From contig CAWCWA010000006.1 of the NCBI GenBank assembly GCA_963799085.1, positions 1 through 64,000 on the forward strand: a stretch of 64,000 bases of DNA. Direction: 5' to 3'. The stretch's first letter is position 1. Every line of letters begins with the position of its first letter. This DNA is from AP-15 sp963799085. GTDB lineage: Bacteria; Pseudomonadota; Alphaproteobacteria; ATCC43930; CGMCC-115725. The position numbers and the translations under genes were made by a program. Shown piece by piece: positions 9,030-16,416 of this stretch. The notes below the pieces were generated by a model. It was not told where the DNA came from. It saw only the letters and a list, made by a program, of their open reading frames with translations, and ran no database searches.

Positions 9030-10419
9030 GAGCTATAACCGAATCTGGTGGATGAGTTGAGAGAGAGCGGCGTGCTCTGCTGAAATCTGAATGTCTGACG
9101 TTCAATTTCAGCAAGGAGAGAGCACGCCATGAGTGAGGATACGGTTGTTCGATTTCAGAAGCCAGAATCAGCGCGCGACGCGTTGACGGAGCTGCTGCGC
9201 GATGGGGCGCGGCAGTTGCTGAAGCAAGCGGTGGAGTCGGAGCTGGAAGTGTGTTTGGGCGAGCATGCGGAGAAACGCGACGAGCGCGGCCGCACCGCGG
9301 TGGTGAGGAACGGGCATCTGCCGGAGCGAGAGGTGTTGACCGGGATTGGGCCGGTGGCGGTGCGCGTGCCGAAAGTGAGGAGCCACATCGAGGAGCCGGT
9401 GGTGTTTCGCTCGAGCCTGGTGCCGCCGTACGTGCGCAAGGCGAAGAGTATCGAGGCGGCGCTGCCGTGGCTGTACTTGCGCGGGATTTCGACCGGTGAC
9501 ATGCAGGGAGCGCTCGGGGTGTTGGTGGGCGATGAGGCGAAGGGATTGTCGGCACCGGTGGTGAGCCGGCTGAAGCTGAAATGGCAAGCCGAGCATCGGC
9601 GCTGGTGCGAGCGGCGGCTGGATGCCGATCGCTGGGCGTATCTGTGGGTGGATGGCATCTACAGCGGTCTGCGGGGCGAGAACGGGCGGCTCTGCGTGTT
9701 GGTGGTGATGGGCGTGAATGAGCGCGGCCAGAAACGGTTTCTCGCGATCGAGGATGGCGTGCGCGAATCGACCCAGAGCTGGCGGGAGGTATTGCTCGGG
9801 CTGAAAGCGCGCGGGCTGGAAATCCCGCCCGAGCTCGCGGTCGGAGATGGAGCGCTTGGGTTTTGGGCCGCGCTGGCTGAAATCTATCCGGCCACTCGCG
9901 AACAACGCTGCTGGATGCACAAGACGGGGAACGTGCTGAACTATTTGCCGAAGGCGCTGCAGCCCAAAGCCAAGGGGATGTTGCAGCAGATCTGGATGGC
10001 GTCGACGCGTCAGTCAGCGTACACCGCCTTCGATCATTTCACCGGCACCTTCGTGGCCAAGTACCCGAAAGCCGTCGAGTGTTTGCAGAAGGATCGGGCT
10101 TCGCTGCTCGCGTTCTACGATTTCCCGGCCGAGCACTGGGTGCACTTGCGCACGACGAACCCGATCGAGTCGGCGTTTGCGACGATCCGTCATCGCAGCG
10201 ATCGGGCGAAAGGTTGCGTGACGCGCGCGACGATGCTGGCGTTCATGTTCAAGCTCGCCACCAACGCCGAGCAGAGTTTTCGGAAACTGAAAGGCTTTGC
10301 GCATCTGGCCAAGGTGATCGCCGGCGTGCGCTTCGTCGACGGTGTCGAGGAGATCGAGGAGAAGCTCAGCAGAGCCGCCGCTTGATCAACTGCTCGTACA
10401 CCAGAATTGACAATAGCTC
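9030..10419 (+). mobile_element. IS256-family insertion sequence
   Basis: 1,390 bases flanked by the direct repeat accgaggaag (9,020-9,029 and 10,420-10,429). Ends are inverted: gagctataaccgaatctggt on the left and, read inward, gagctattgtcaattctggt on the right, sharing GAGCTAT, the AATxTGGTG block and TTGA. It carries one transposase gene and is complete. Insertion split a HIT-family gene. IS256 elements usually make 8-9 base duplications, so one or two of the ten bases may match by chance. Confidence 0.9.
9129..10385 (+). CDS. IS256-family transposase
   Basis: 418 residues, ATG 9,129 after gcaaggagagagcacgcc. It belongs to the mutator-like IS256 family: DDE acidic residues in YLWVDGIYSGLRG (first Asp) and LAVGDGALGFWAAL (second Asp). 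The conserved block QRCWMHKTGNVLNYLPK and the late glutamate in TTNPIESAFATIRHR are present. Intact, so the element is probably active or recently arrived. Confidence 0.95.
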   Translation: MSEDTVVRFQKPESARDALTELLRDGARQLLKQAVESELEVCLGEHAEKRDERGRTAVVRNGHLPEREVLTGIGPVAVRVPKVRSHIEEPVVFRSSLVPPYVRKAKSIEAALPWLYLRGISTGDMQGALGVLVGDEAKGLSAPVVSRLKLKWQAEHRRWCERRLDADRWAYLWVDGIYSGLRGENGRLCVLVVMGVNERGQKRFLAIEDGVRESTQSWREVLLGLKARGLEIPPELAVGDGALGFWAALAEIYPATREQRCWMHKTGNVLNYLPKALQPKAKGMLQQIWMASTRQSAYTAFDHFTGTFVAKYPKAVECLQKDRASLLAFYDFPAEHWVHLRTTNPIESAFATIRHRSDRAKGCVTRATMLAFMFKLATNAEQSFRKLKGFAHLAKVIAGVRFVDGVEEIEEKLSRAAA

Positions 10420-10713
10420 ACCGAGGAAGAGGTCGTCGCCGTAATGAGCACGGCAAAGCGCCTCGCTGAAGTAATGGTGAAGGCATTCGCGCCTGATGGT
10501 TCGTTGCTTTACCAGAACAATGGTGTCGGCAGCGGGCAGGAGGTGCCCCATTTCCATCTGCATGTCATACCGAGGCGCGGAGGAAGCGACTGGGGGTTCG
10601 GCCCTCCGCACATTGCAAAGCTGGCGGAATCAACCGGGCCTCCGAAGCATAACTATGCGCAGCCCCACTCAGTCCAAGGCGGAAACAATCGCTCAGCTCA
10701 AGAAGCACTACCA

Positions 10714-11597
10714 ATGATAATGGACGTCATCACGCGACGCGGCTTCCTGGTCGGGGGCGCAGTGCTGGCAGCCGGCTGTGCACACGATCAAGCAGACGAA
10801 GTCTTCGCGACGATCGAGGACCGATTGGGGGGCCACATAGGCTTCAGCGCGCTCGATACGCACAGCGGACAGCGCATCCGTTGGCGCGCCGATGAGCGCT
10901 TCGCGATGTGCTCTACCTTCAAGGTGGCATTGGCCGCCGCCGTGCTAGCTCGCATCGACCATGGGGACTTGCTGCCCGATCAGATATTGAACTTCGATCC
11001 GACGAAGCTTCTGGGCGCGTCTCGTGCCTCGGCGCAGCACCCGGACGGCCGCATTAGCGTGATCGAGGCTTGCGAGGGCGTGATCACCGTGAGCGACAAC
11101 ACGGCTGCGAACGCGCTGCTGGATCTGATCGGCGGGCCGACGGTGATGACGGAGTTCTTCCGCAGTTTGGGTGACCAGGTCACGCGACTGGACCGCTATG
11201 AAATGGAGCTGAACTCGAACATCGACGGCGACGTCCGCGACACCACGACGCCAGACGCGATGCTGCACACTTTGCAGGCGCTCTTGCTCGGAAATGTGCT
11301 CGGCGACGCGTCACGCGGCCGGTTGACGGAGTGGATGCTGAACGAGCAGAACGGCAGGTCGCGCACGCGTGCGGGGTTACCCGCCTCATGGCGTGTGGCC
11401 AACAAGCCTGGCACCAGCGCGAACGGCGCCGTCAACGACATCGGCGTTGCCTGGCCTCCTAAGGGCCAGCCGATCATTTTGGCCGCTTACACGAACGCGC
11501 CGCGCACCAAGACCGCGGAGAGTGAGGCGCCATCGCACAGGCAGCGGCAATGGCGGCGCAGAAGTTCAACCCTGGAATGATCGCGACGGCTGTTCGG
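10714..11597 (+). CDS. bla: Class A beta-lactamase, Tat lipoprotein, KPG variant
   Basis: ATG 10,714 overlaps the HIT stop (ATGA); ATG 10,720 is the alternative start. The N-terminus TRRGFLVGGAVLAAGC combines a twin-arginine motif and a lipobox, so a Tat-exported lipoprotein is likely. Class A motifs: STFK (S70/K73), SDN in TVSDNTAAN, and RYEMELN with E166 and N170. The fourth motif, normally KTG or KSG, reads NKPGTSANGAVND, i.e. KPG. The body is intact to about 11,525. Then one base seems missing: the listed frame ends at TGA 11,578-11,580 with an unlikely tail, whereas the next frame reads AIAQAAAMAAQKFNPGMI, a typical class A C-terminal helix. Hydrolysis spectrum cannot be predicted. Confidence 0.8.
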
Positions 11598-11647
11598 GAG
11601 CAATGTCCGACTACGTCAGGCTGAGGCCGGGGGTTGAGGCATCACGG

Positions 11648-11745
11648 ACGTCTGCTCCTGGCCGGTGCGCGACTTCGCAGCTCGGCGTTTAGATGTCTCG
11701 GAACCCGGACAGCGGCCCTTCGCGAGTAGTATCGCCAAGGCGCGT
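11648..11745. repeat. Dispersed palindromic repeat, copy 6 (promoter-like tail)
   Basis: Opens with gtctgctcctggccggtgcg and closes with gagtagtatcgccaagg. It lies between the beta-lactamase and the gene at 11,835. Confidence 0.6.
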
Positions 11746-11834
11746 TACCGTCCTCGTCGATTGTCGTCTATAGGTAGATCGCCACGGCCCTGAGGGCGCG
11801 CGCGAATACCAGAGAGTCTCCGAGGAGAAGACCA

Positions 11835-12833
11835 ATGCACGTTCGCAATTTCCGTCAGCCCATGTCGCGCTTCGCCAGAGCACCGCTGCTCCTGTTTGCC
11901 GCCATCTGCTGCACTAACGGTGAGCTTGCGGTCGCGCAGCAGGTGGCAGATCCCGATTTCGACGCGTCAGTAAGATCTCCAGCGTTTGTGCGCGAGCACC
12001 CACTCGTGAACATCGACGAAGCCCATCACAACACTCACACGGCATCCGGCCGCTACGCGCCGTTTGCCGAGCTACTGAAGAACGATGGGTACGATGTTCG
12101 GCCTGGAACGACGAATTTTTCGGCAGAGACTCTCAAGCCACTACGCGTCCTGATCGTCTCCAATGCAAGAGGAGGAACGACGAAGGAGACGGCAGACAGG
12201 CCGGCATTCACTGACCAAGAGTGCGATGCCGTTCTCGACTGGGTGCGCAAGGGTGGCTCGCTGCTACTGATCGCAGATCACGCACCAATGGGTAGCGCGG
12301 CGGCAAACCTCGCCCTTCGGTTCGGAGTGACGATGGGCAAGGGATACGTCTTCGATTTACACAACTCGACGGGGAACGATCCCACATGGCTTGTGTTCAG
12401 CCGACAGAACGGACTGCTCGGGGATCACGCCATCGTTCGAGCGCGCGGTAGCGCCGACACGGTCACACAAGTGGTTGCGTTTCTAGGTCAGTCGCTCAGC
12501 GTACCGGCCAGCGCCACGGTGCTACTCAAGTTGGGTCAGACGGCGTATGAAGCCGACACTCTCGACACAATGGACGCCGCGCTGCGCGCGTTGGGGGATC
12601 GCCGGCCTATCGACTCGATGGCCGGCCTGCGACCAGTTCCGGACGCTGCACAGGCGATCGCCCTGAACGTCGATCGCGGTCGCGTAGTGATCACCGGCGA
12701 GGCGGCGATGTTCTCCGCCCAGATCGTTCACACCCCGAACGAGCCGGACGTGAAGGCCGGAATGAATCTGCCGGGGAATGACGACAAGCAGTTTGCGCTG
12801 AATGTCATGAGGTGGCTTGCCCATGTTCTCTGA
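11835..12833 (+). CDS. Secreted DUF4350-like (glutamine-amidotransferase-fold) protein
   Basis: 332 residues from ATG 11,835 (internal ATG 11,862 possible), with cgaggagaag about 10 bases upstream. A signal peptide ends near AVAQQVADPD. The region DEAHHNTHTASGRYAPFAEL and the Rossmann-like segments LKPLRVLIVSNARGG and VRKGGSLLLIADHAPMG match DUF4350-type domains, which resemble type 1 glutamine-amidotransferase folds without a catalytic triad. VVITGEAAMFSAQ occurs near the end. Function unknown. Intact, between dispersed-repeat copies 6 and 7. Confidence 0.65.
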   Translation: MHVRNFRQPMSRFARAPLLLFAAICCTNGELAVAQQVADPDFDASVRSPAFVREHPLVNIDEAHHNTHTASGRYAPFAELLKNDGYDVRPGTTNFSAETLKPLRVLIVSNARGGTTKETADRPAFTDQECDAVLDWVRKGGSLLLIADHAPMGSAAANLALRFGVTMGKGYVFDLHNSTGNDPTWLVFSRQNGLLGDHAIVRARGSADTVTQVVAFLGQSLSVPASATVLLKLGQTAYEADTLDTMDAALRALGDRRPIDSMAGLRPVPDAAQAIALNVDRGRVVITGEAAMFSAQIVHTPNEPDVKAGMNLPGNDDKQFALNVMRWLAHVL

Positions 12834-12897
12834 CTGCAAGCGAGCGTGCGTGAACGCCGTTTTACTGCGCCAACGTTGGCGTCGTTCAGGGCAGGAG

Positions 12898-13018
12898 GGC
12901 CGCTTCTGGCCGCTCGGCGCTGTCGGGGCTGGGCGTTGCGGCGTCGCGGATTCCGCGGAAGCGGACGTTCCTTAAGGTTCGTGCTAATTTCGGCTCACGA
13001 CCCGAAGCGGTCATTACC
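12898..13018. repeat. Dispersed palindromic repeat, copy 7
   Basis: Opens with ggccgcttctggccgctcgg and closes with gattccgcggaagcggacg, ttccttaaggttcgtgctaa and tcacgacccgaagcggtc. It runs directly into the second 150-base boundary repeat. Confidence 0.7.
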
Positions 13019-13154
13019 CGTCCGATATATTAGGTCAAGAAATCTCGTGGCCCGGATGAAACGCCAAACACGGCAGCACGTTACGGTCGCCGCAAGGCTG
13101 TCCGGTATATTGAATACATACGGACGCCGGTGTCCGTTGAACTCTCTGTTAGGT
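13004..13154 (+). repeat. 150-base cassette-boundary repeat, copy 2
   Basis: Differs from copy 1 (7,288-7,437) by only a few bases over its first 130 positions and ends at GTTAGGT (13,148-13,154). As in copy 1, it sits directly after a dispersed repeat and directly before a cassette gene. Confidence 0.6.
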
Positions 13155-13189
13155 CGCAACTCTTGAGCGCTGACGCGACAAAGGAGCGA

Positions 13190-13573
13190 ATGTTCAGTCC
13201 TTGGGCGCGGGTAACGCTCGCCGTCTTCTCCCTGCTATTTGGGCTGATCATGACGTTGTGGGCCTCCGATCAGGGCGAACTCTGGAAGTATTCGCCGGCA
13301 TTGTTTTGTTTCGCGATATTCGGCGCGATTGTTTTGCCCGAACGAGTCGCGCTTTGGTGTGGCTATTCAATCGCGTTTGTGGTCCTAGTATTAAGCGTCC
13401 AGCTCGTAATCAACGGCTTCAAGGGTTGGTCGATCAGCTACGTGGTGAGAGCGGCGCGGCTACTGTTCATGTATGGATTGCCGGCTCTCGTTTTTCTGGT
13501 ACGCGGGAAAGTGCCTTTCGCTTTCGGCGAGCGGCGACTGAACAACGCGTTGGAGCGAACGCGGGATGGATAA
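13190..13573 (+). CDS. Cassette-encoded four-helix membrane protein
   Basis: 127 residues from ATG 13,190 behind aaggagcga; a TTG start at 13,163 is less likely. Four hydrophobic segments are visible: VTLAVFSLLFGLIMTLWA, ALFCFAIFGAIVL, IAFVVLVLSVQLVI and LLFMYGLPALVFLV. The C-terminus NNALERTRDG overlaps the left arm of attC site 3, as is common for cassette genes. Function unknown. Confidence 0.6.
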   Translation: MFSPWARVTLAVFSLLFGLIMTLWASDQGELWKYSPALFCFAIFGAIVLPERVALWCGYSIAFVVLVLSVQLVINGFKGWSISYVVRAARLLFMYGLPALVFLVRGKVPFAFGERRLNNALERTRDG

Positions 13574-13624
13574 AGTGACAAGGCATAAACGTAAGCGGCG
13601 CGTCGCTCAACGCGGGCGTTATGC
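13537..13624 (+). other. attC site 3
   Basis: The right core is GTTATGC (13,618-13,624). The left arm acaacgcgttggagcga pairs with tcgctcaacgcgggcgt; the left core is degenerate (actgaac, 13,537-13,543). About 88 bases. Confidence 0.7.
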
Positions 13625-13657
13625 GCGGAGAGAATTCGTGTGGGCGAGGTCGCAGTC

Positions 13658-14101
13658 ATGAAATCCTGGGTCAACGGCACGTTCACCGTCACCTGCGGAT
13701 TCAGCCAAGATGAATCGCACCGTGATAGCGGAGTTTCTTGCGTCCTCCTACTGGGCGAAAGGGATTCCGGCGGCTACAGTCGCAAAGTCGCTGGAGCATT
13801 CTTTGTGCTTCGCGCTGCTCGACGATGATCGGCTAGTCGGATTTGCCCGTGTAATTTCAGATCACGCGACAATTGCCTATGTCGGTGACGTCTTCGTGCT
13901 GCCTGCGTATCGCGGGAGAGGCCTTTCGAAATGGTTGATGGAGTGCATCATCAGCCACCCGGAGCTGAGGGGCTCCGGCGATGGATACTTCGCGACGCGG
14001 GATGCTCACGGCCTGTACAGAAGTTTGGCTTCACGCCACTCAAGCGACCGGAGATATTTATGGAGCGGCACAATCCAAACGTCTACGGTGCCGGTGCATA
14101 A
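13658..14101 (+). pseudogene. GNAT-family N-acetyltransferase cassette gene, frameshifted
   Basis: ATG 13,658 gives MKSWVNGTFTVTCGFSQDE. The next frame continues NRTVIAEFLASSYWAKGIPA and the acetyl-CoA-binding loop DVFVLPAYRGRGLSKWLMEC. After about 13,970 two more frame changes are needed for ATRDAHGLYR and KFGFTPLKRPEIFMERHNP, ending in TAA 14,099-14,101, which overlaps the left core of attC site 4. Apart from the three indels, the product would be a normal 147-residue GNAT enzyme. Substrate unknown. Confidence 0.7.
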
Positions 14102-14183
14102 CAAGCAAATGCTGCGAGCGCGCACCGACCATGAACGTTCTGGGTTATGCCCATCAGCGCGTAGGTGATTTGCGGCGTTAGGC
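14096..14183 (+). other. attC site 4
   Basis: GCATAAC (14,096-14,102) and GTTAGGC (14,177-14,183) bound an 88-base inverted repeat with arms caaatgctgcgagcgcgc and gcgcgtaggtgatttgcgg. Very similar to attC site 1. Confidence 0.8.
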
Positions 14184-14190
14184 GACTGCG

Positions 14191-14480
14191 ATGGCGCCAA
14201 AACCAACGCGACTGTCACCGAAGCCAAAGCGAATCTCATTGGATGACATCGAGATCTTTGGGATATCGGTTCTACGAGCGGCGGCCGACGCAAGCCGCTG
14301 ACGAAGTCTTCGCGAAGGCAAGAGTTGCGGAGTGAAGTCGTGCACCTCCGTCACCAGCCTAGTGGGCGTGAGACCCATATCGAGATTCCGTCCGGCCATT
14401 ACTCGAAACGGGATATGCAACGCATGCGCGAAGAGGCGAGACGCAAATTCGCAGCCGCGCTTGAGCGAGAGCGCACCTAG
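14191..14480 (+). pseudogene. Small basic cassette protein, frameshifted
   Basis: ATG 14,191 lies seven bases after the core of attC site 4. The product starts MAPKPTRLSPKPKRISLDDI. Near 14,265 the frame changes to one reading GRRKPLTKSSRRQELRSEVV and HIEIPSGHYSKRDMQRMREE, ending at TAG 14,480. A restored chain has about 96 residues, is strongly basic, and looks like a small soluble hypothetical. No function assigned. Confidence 0.5.
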
Positions 14481-14505
14481 GTCCATGTATAGCGAGGGGC
14501 ATGGG

Positions 14506-15225
14506 ATGAAGTGTTCCGCGAAATCGCACCATGTCTATTCGGCCATCGCAGTAGCGCTTCTATCCAGCCGAGCGGTCTGCGCTCCGCACTTGGAGCCTTG
14601 TGCACGGCTCGCGAACGACTACGAGGAGCAGGTCGAACGACTAATGCGTGATGCCTGGCCAGAGGAAATGCAGGTGCTCGCGATAATGTATGTTCCGCTC
14701 ACCGAACGAGGAGTCGGTCTCACGCGAGGCGCGGACGGTTTCAACCTGATACGCCTTCAGTTCGATGAGTCCTTCTGGTACAGCTCCTGGAGGGATGTCG
14801 AGCCGAATACCACCGGACCGAGTTCGTCCAGTATTCGCGCGATCGCGACAGAGGTGTACCGGGCGGACGGTCATGCGCTCGGAGCCCAGGTGCTGGATTT
14901 CTCCAAGACTCGGGTTCGAGTCTCAAAGCTATCCATACCGATAAGTGATCAGCTCGGAACTGCGTTGCTGAACACGTTTCAACGCAACGTAGACGCTGCG
15001 AAGCCAGAGGAAAAAGTGGATGTGAACGAGATCGTTGTAGACGGATACAAGTTCGAGATCCTCCTGGCCAAACGACCCTGCGTCCAGCTGGCGAACCCGC
15101 CCCCGGGATCTGAGGCGGAAAAGATCGCTCAGCTCGTCCGGCTCCTCGACAATGAATCGCTGTCGTGGCGACCGTGGGAACAGAAGACATTTGAAGCCAA
15201 GGTTGCCGGAGTGATCTCCGACTAG
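14506..15225 (+). CDS. Secreted hypothetical protein
   Basis: 239 residues if translated from ATG 14,506; ATG 14,485 in the same frame is possible. The N-terminus has a signal peptide (VYSAIAVALLSSRAVCA). The mature part includes YEEQVERLMRDAWPEEMQVL and paired cysteines, without a recognised domain. The stop at 15,225 is followed by dispersed-repeat copy 8. Function unknown. Confidence 0.55.
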   Translation: MKCSAKSHHVYSAIAVALLSSRAVCAPHLEPCARLANDYEEQVERLMRDAWPEEMQVLAIMYVPLTERGVGLTRGADGFNLIRLQFDESFWYSSWRDVEPNTTGPSSSSIRAIATEVYRADGHALGAQVLDFSKTRVRVSKLSIPISDQLGTALLNTFQRNVDAAKPEEKVDVNEIVVDGYKFEILLAKRPCVQLANPPPGSEAEKIAQLVRLLDNESLSWRPWEQKTFEAKVAGVISD

Positions 15226-15252
15226 TTTTTCATGCGCCTGGGCGACGTTTCG

Positions 15253-15350
15253 GACCGCTTCTGGCCGGACAGCGACCTCAGAGGGTCGTGTTAAACGTCG
15301 CGGCGGCTGCGGGAGCGGACATTCGTGGTTAGAATCGCCGAGGGGTCCGA
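15253..15350. repeat. Dispersed palindromic repeat, copy 8 (promoter-like tail)
   Basis: Opens with ggaccgcttctggccgg and closes with gggagcggacattcgtggtt then agaatcgccgagg. It follows the stop of the gene ending at 15,225. Confidence 0.65.
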
Positions 15351-15574
15351 ACCACCCCAAAGCCATTTCCAGAGATGGCACAAAGAAACTCGGGGAGCGC
15401 AACACGCTGCGGTCAGGCATGAGCCACTCCCAACGTTCCGAACGGTCACGCATAGACTGTTCACGCCTTGATCTTCGGGTTGGGGGTGTTTCAATCTAGG
15501 GGCCCGCATTCGGCCGTGACCAATGTTGCATTCCGCGATTCTGTTGACGGAACGTAGGGCACGTCACGTCTTCT

Positions 15575-16072
15575 TTGTGCCTCCTGAGCTCACGACCATT
15601 CCTCGATGATAGCGAGGGCGACGTCTCGAACGTCTTCCCTGAAGCGGAACGCTTGGCGTTGCTCGGATCGACAAGCGCGAAGGCATTTATCGCGTATGCG
15701 GAATTGACGGGTGTGTTCAGCGAGGAGCCGAGATACGCACGGGCAGACCTGCTAGCGGCAGAGTCTGCGCGGAACGGCAATCTCTTTGGGCACTATGTGC
15801 TGGGTTGGATTCGTTTGGCACAGAATCGTCGAGCCGAAGCTTTCCAACACATGCTTACGGCTGCGAAACAGCTGTTTCTTCCGGCGATCGTAGACGTTGG
15901 GCGCTTCATCGTTTTGGGCGTCGGAGTGAAGCGAGCCGATTTCCTGGAAGCTGAGAAGGCGTTCATGCAGGCCCACCGACTTGGGCACTGCGGAGCACTA
16001 GTCTTTCTGATGAAACTGTACGGCACAGGTGCGCGAGGCTGGGGGCGGCGACTGTTGGCAGACATCGGTTAA
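15575..16072 (+). CDS. Sel1-like repeat protein
   Basis: About 165 residues. Two or three short alpha-helical repeats of the Sel1/TPR type are visible: AESARNGNLFGHYVLGWIRL and EAEKAFMQAHRLGHCGALVF with the usual A-x-x-G-x3-A spacing. The start is uncertain (GTG 15,575 or later). No signal peptide. Such proteins usually bind other proteins. The C-terminus GTGARGWGRRLLADIG may reflect a frameshift. Confidence 0.5.
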   Translation: MCLLSSRPFLDDSEGDVSNVFPEAERLALLGSTSAKAFIAYAELTGVFSEEPRYARADLLAAESARNGNLFGHYVLGWIRLAQNRRAEAFQHMLTAAKQLFLPAIVDVGRFIVLGVGVKRADFLEAEKAFMQAHRLGHCGALVFLMKLYGTGARGWGRRLLADIG

Positions 16073-16335
16073 CCTTATGCAGTCTTAGGCGCGCGGTTTT
16101 CAGTCGCTTGCCGTTTAGCGAAAGGGTGTTTCCGTATTCTTCCTCCGACGTGTCGACCATGGCCAACGCTATGCGTTCGTAGCCATTGTTCGCCGTCATC
16201 CGCGGGGAGGGGCGAAGGGATTGAAGATGCACGTCTCGTTATCAGTGCCCGCGCATGACGAGCGCACGCGGCGAGTGCTGTCATTGACAGATTCATCCTA
16301 CATCCAGGGCATCGCGCGTCGCTGATGTGCGGCGT
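16073..16335. other. Degenerate attC-like stretch, no gene
   Basis: No credible coding region. The right end gcgcgtcgctgatgtgcggc followed by gtaaggt resembles the right arm and core of attC sites 1 and 4, and cagtcttaggc at about 16,080 is core-like. Probably a decayed cassette boundary. Confidence 0.35.
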
Positions 16336-16415
16336 AAGGTCCGCAATTGGCCGGAAGCGGACCTTATAGAGGTTCGTGCTAACTTCCCCAACGGTTCAAA
16401 GCGGACTATCGGCGT
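16336..16415. repeat. Dispersed palindromic repeat, copy 9 (short)
   Basis: A shortened copy: ggtccgcaattggccggaag, cggaccttatagaggttcgt and gctaacttcc. It is the last copy I see before the joint at 27,450; none was found to the right of the joint. Confidence 0.55.
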
Positions 16416-16416
16416 G

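Larger units (their letters stand above)
8954..10717 (+). pseudogene. HIT-family protein interrupted by IS256
   Basis: The left piece (about 8,954-9,029) reads FALEVGQCIVVPNRHAP then TLVELTEE. The right piece after the element (from 10,420) continues in the same frame as EEVVAVMSTAKRLAEVM, and contains EVPHFHLHVIPRRGG with the HxHxH histidine triad. Removing the element and one copy of the target duplication restores the frame. The original N-terminus is not clear: upstream of 8,954 the frames are confused. A second frame change near 10,640 leads to a C-terminus KAETIAQLKKHYQ with stop TGA 10,715-10,717. HIT proteins hydrolyse or transfer nucleotides. This gene follows attC site 2, so it is probably a cassette gene. 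Confidence 0.75.
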
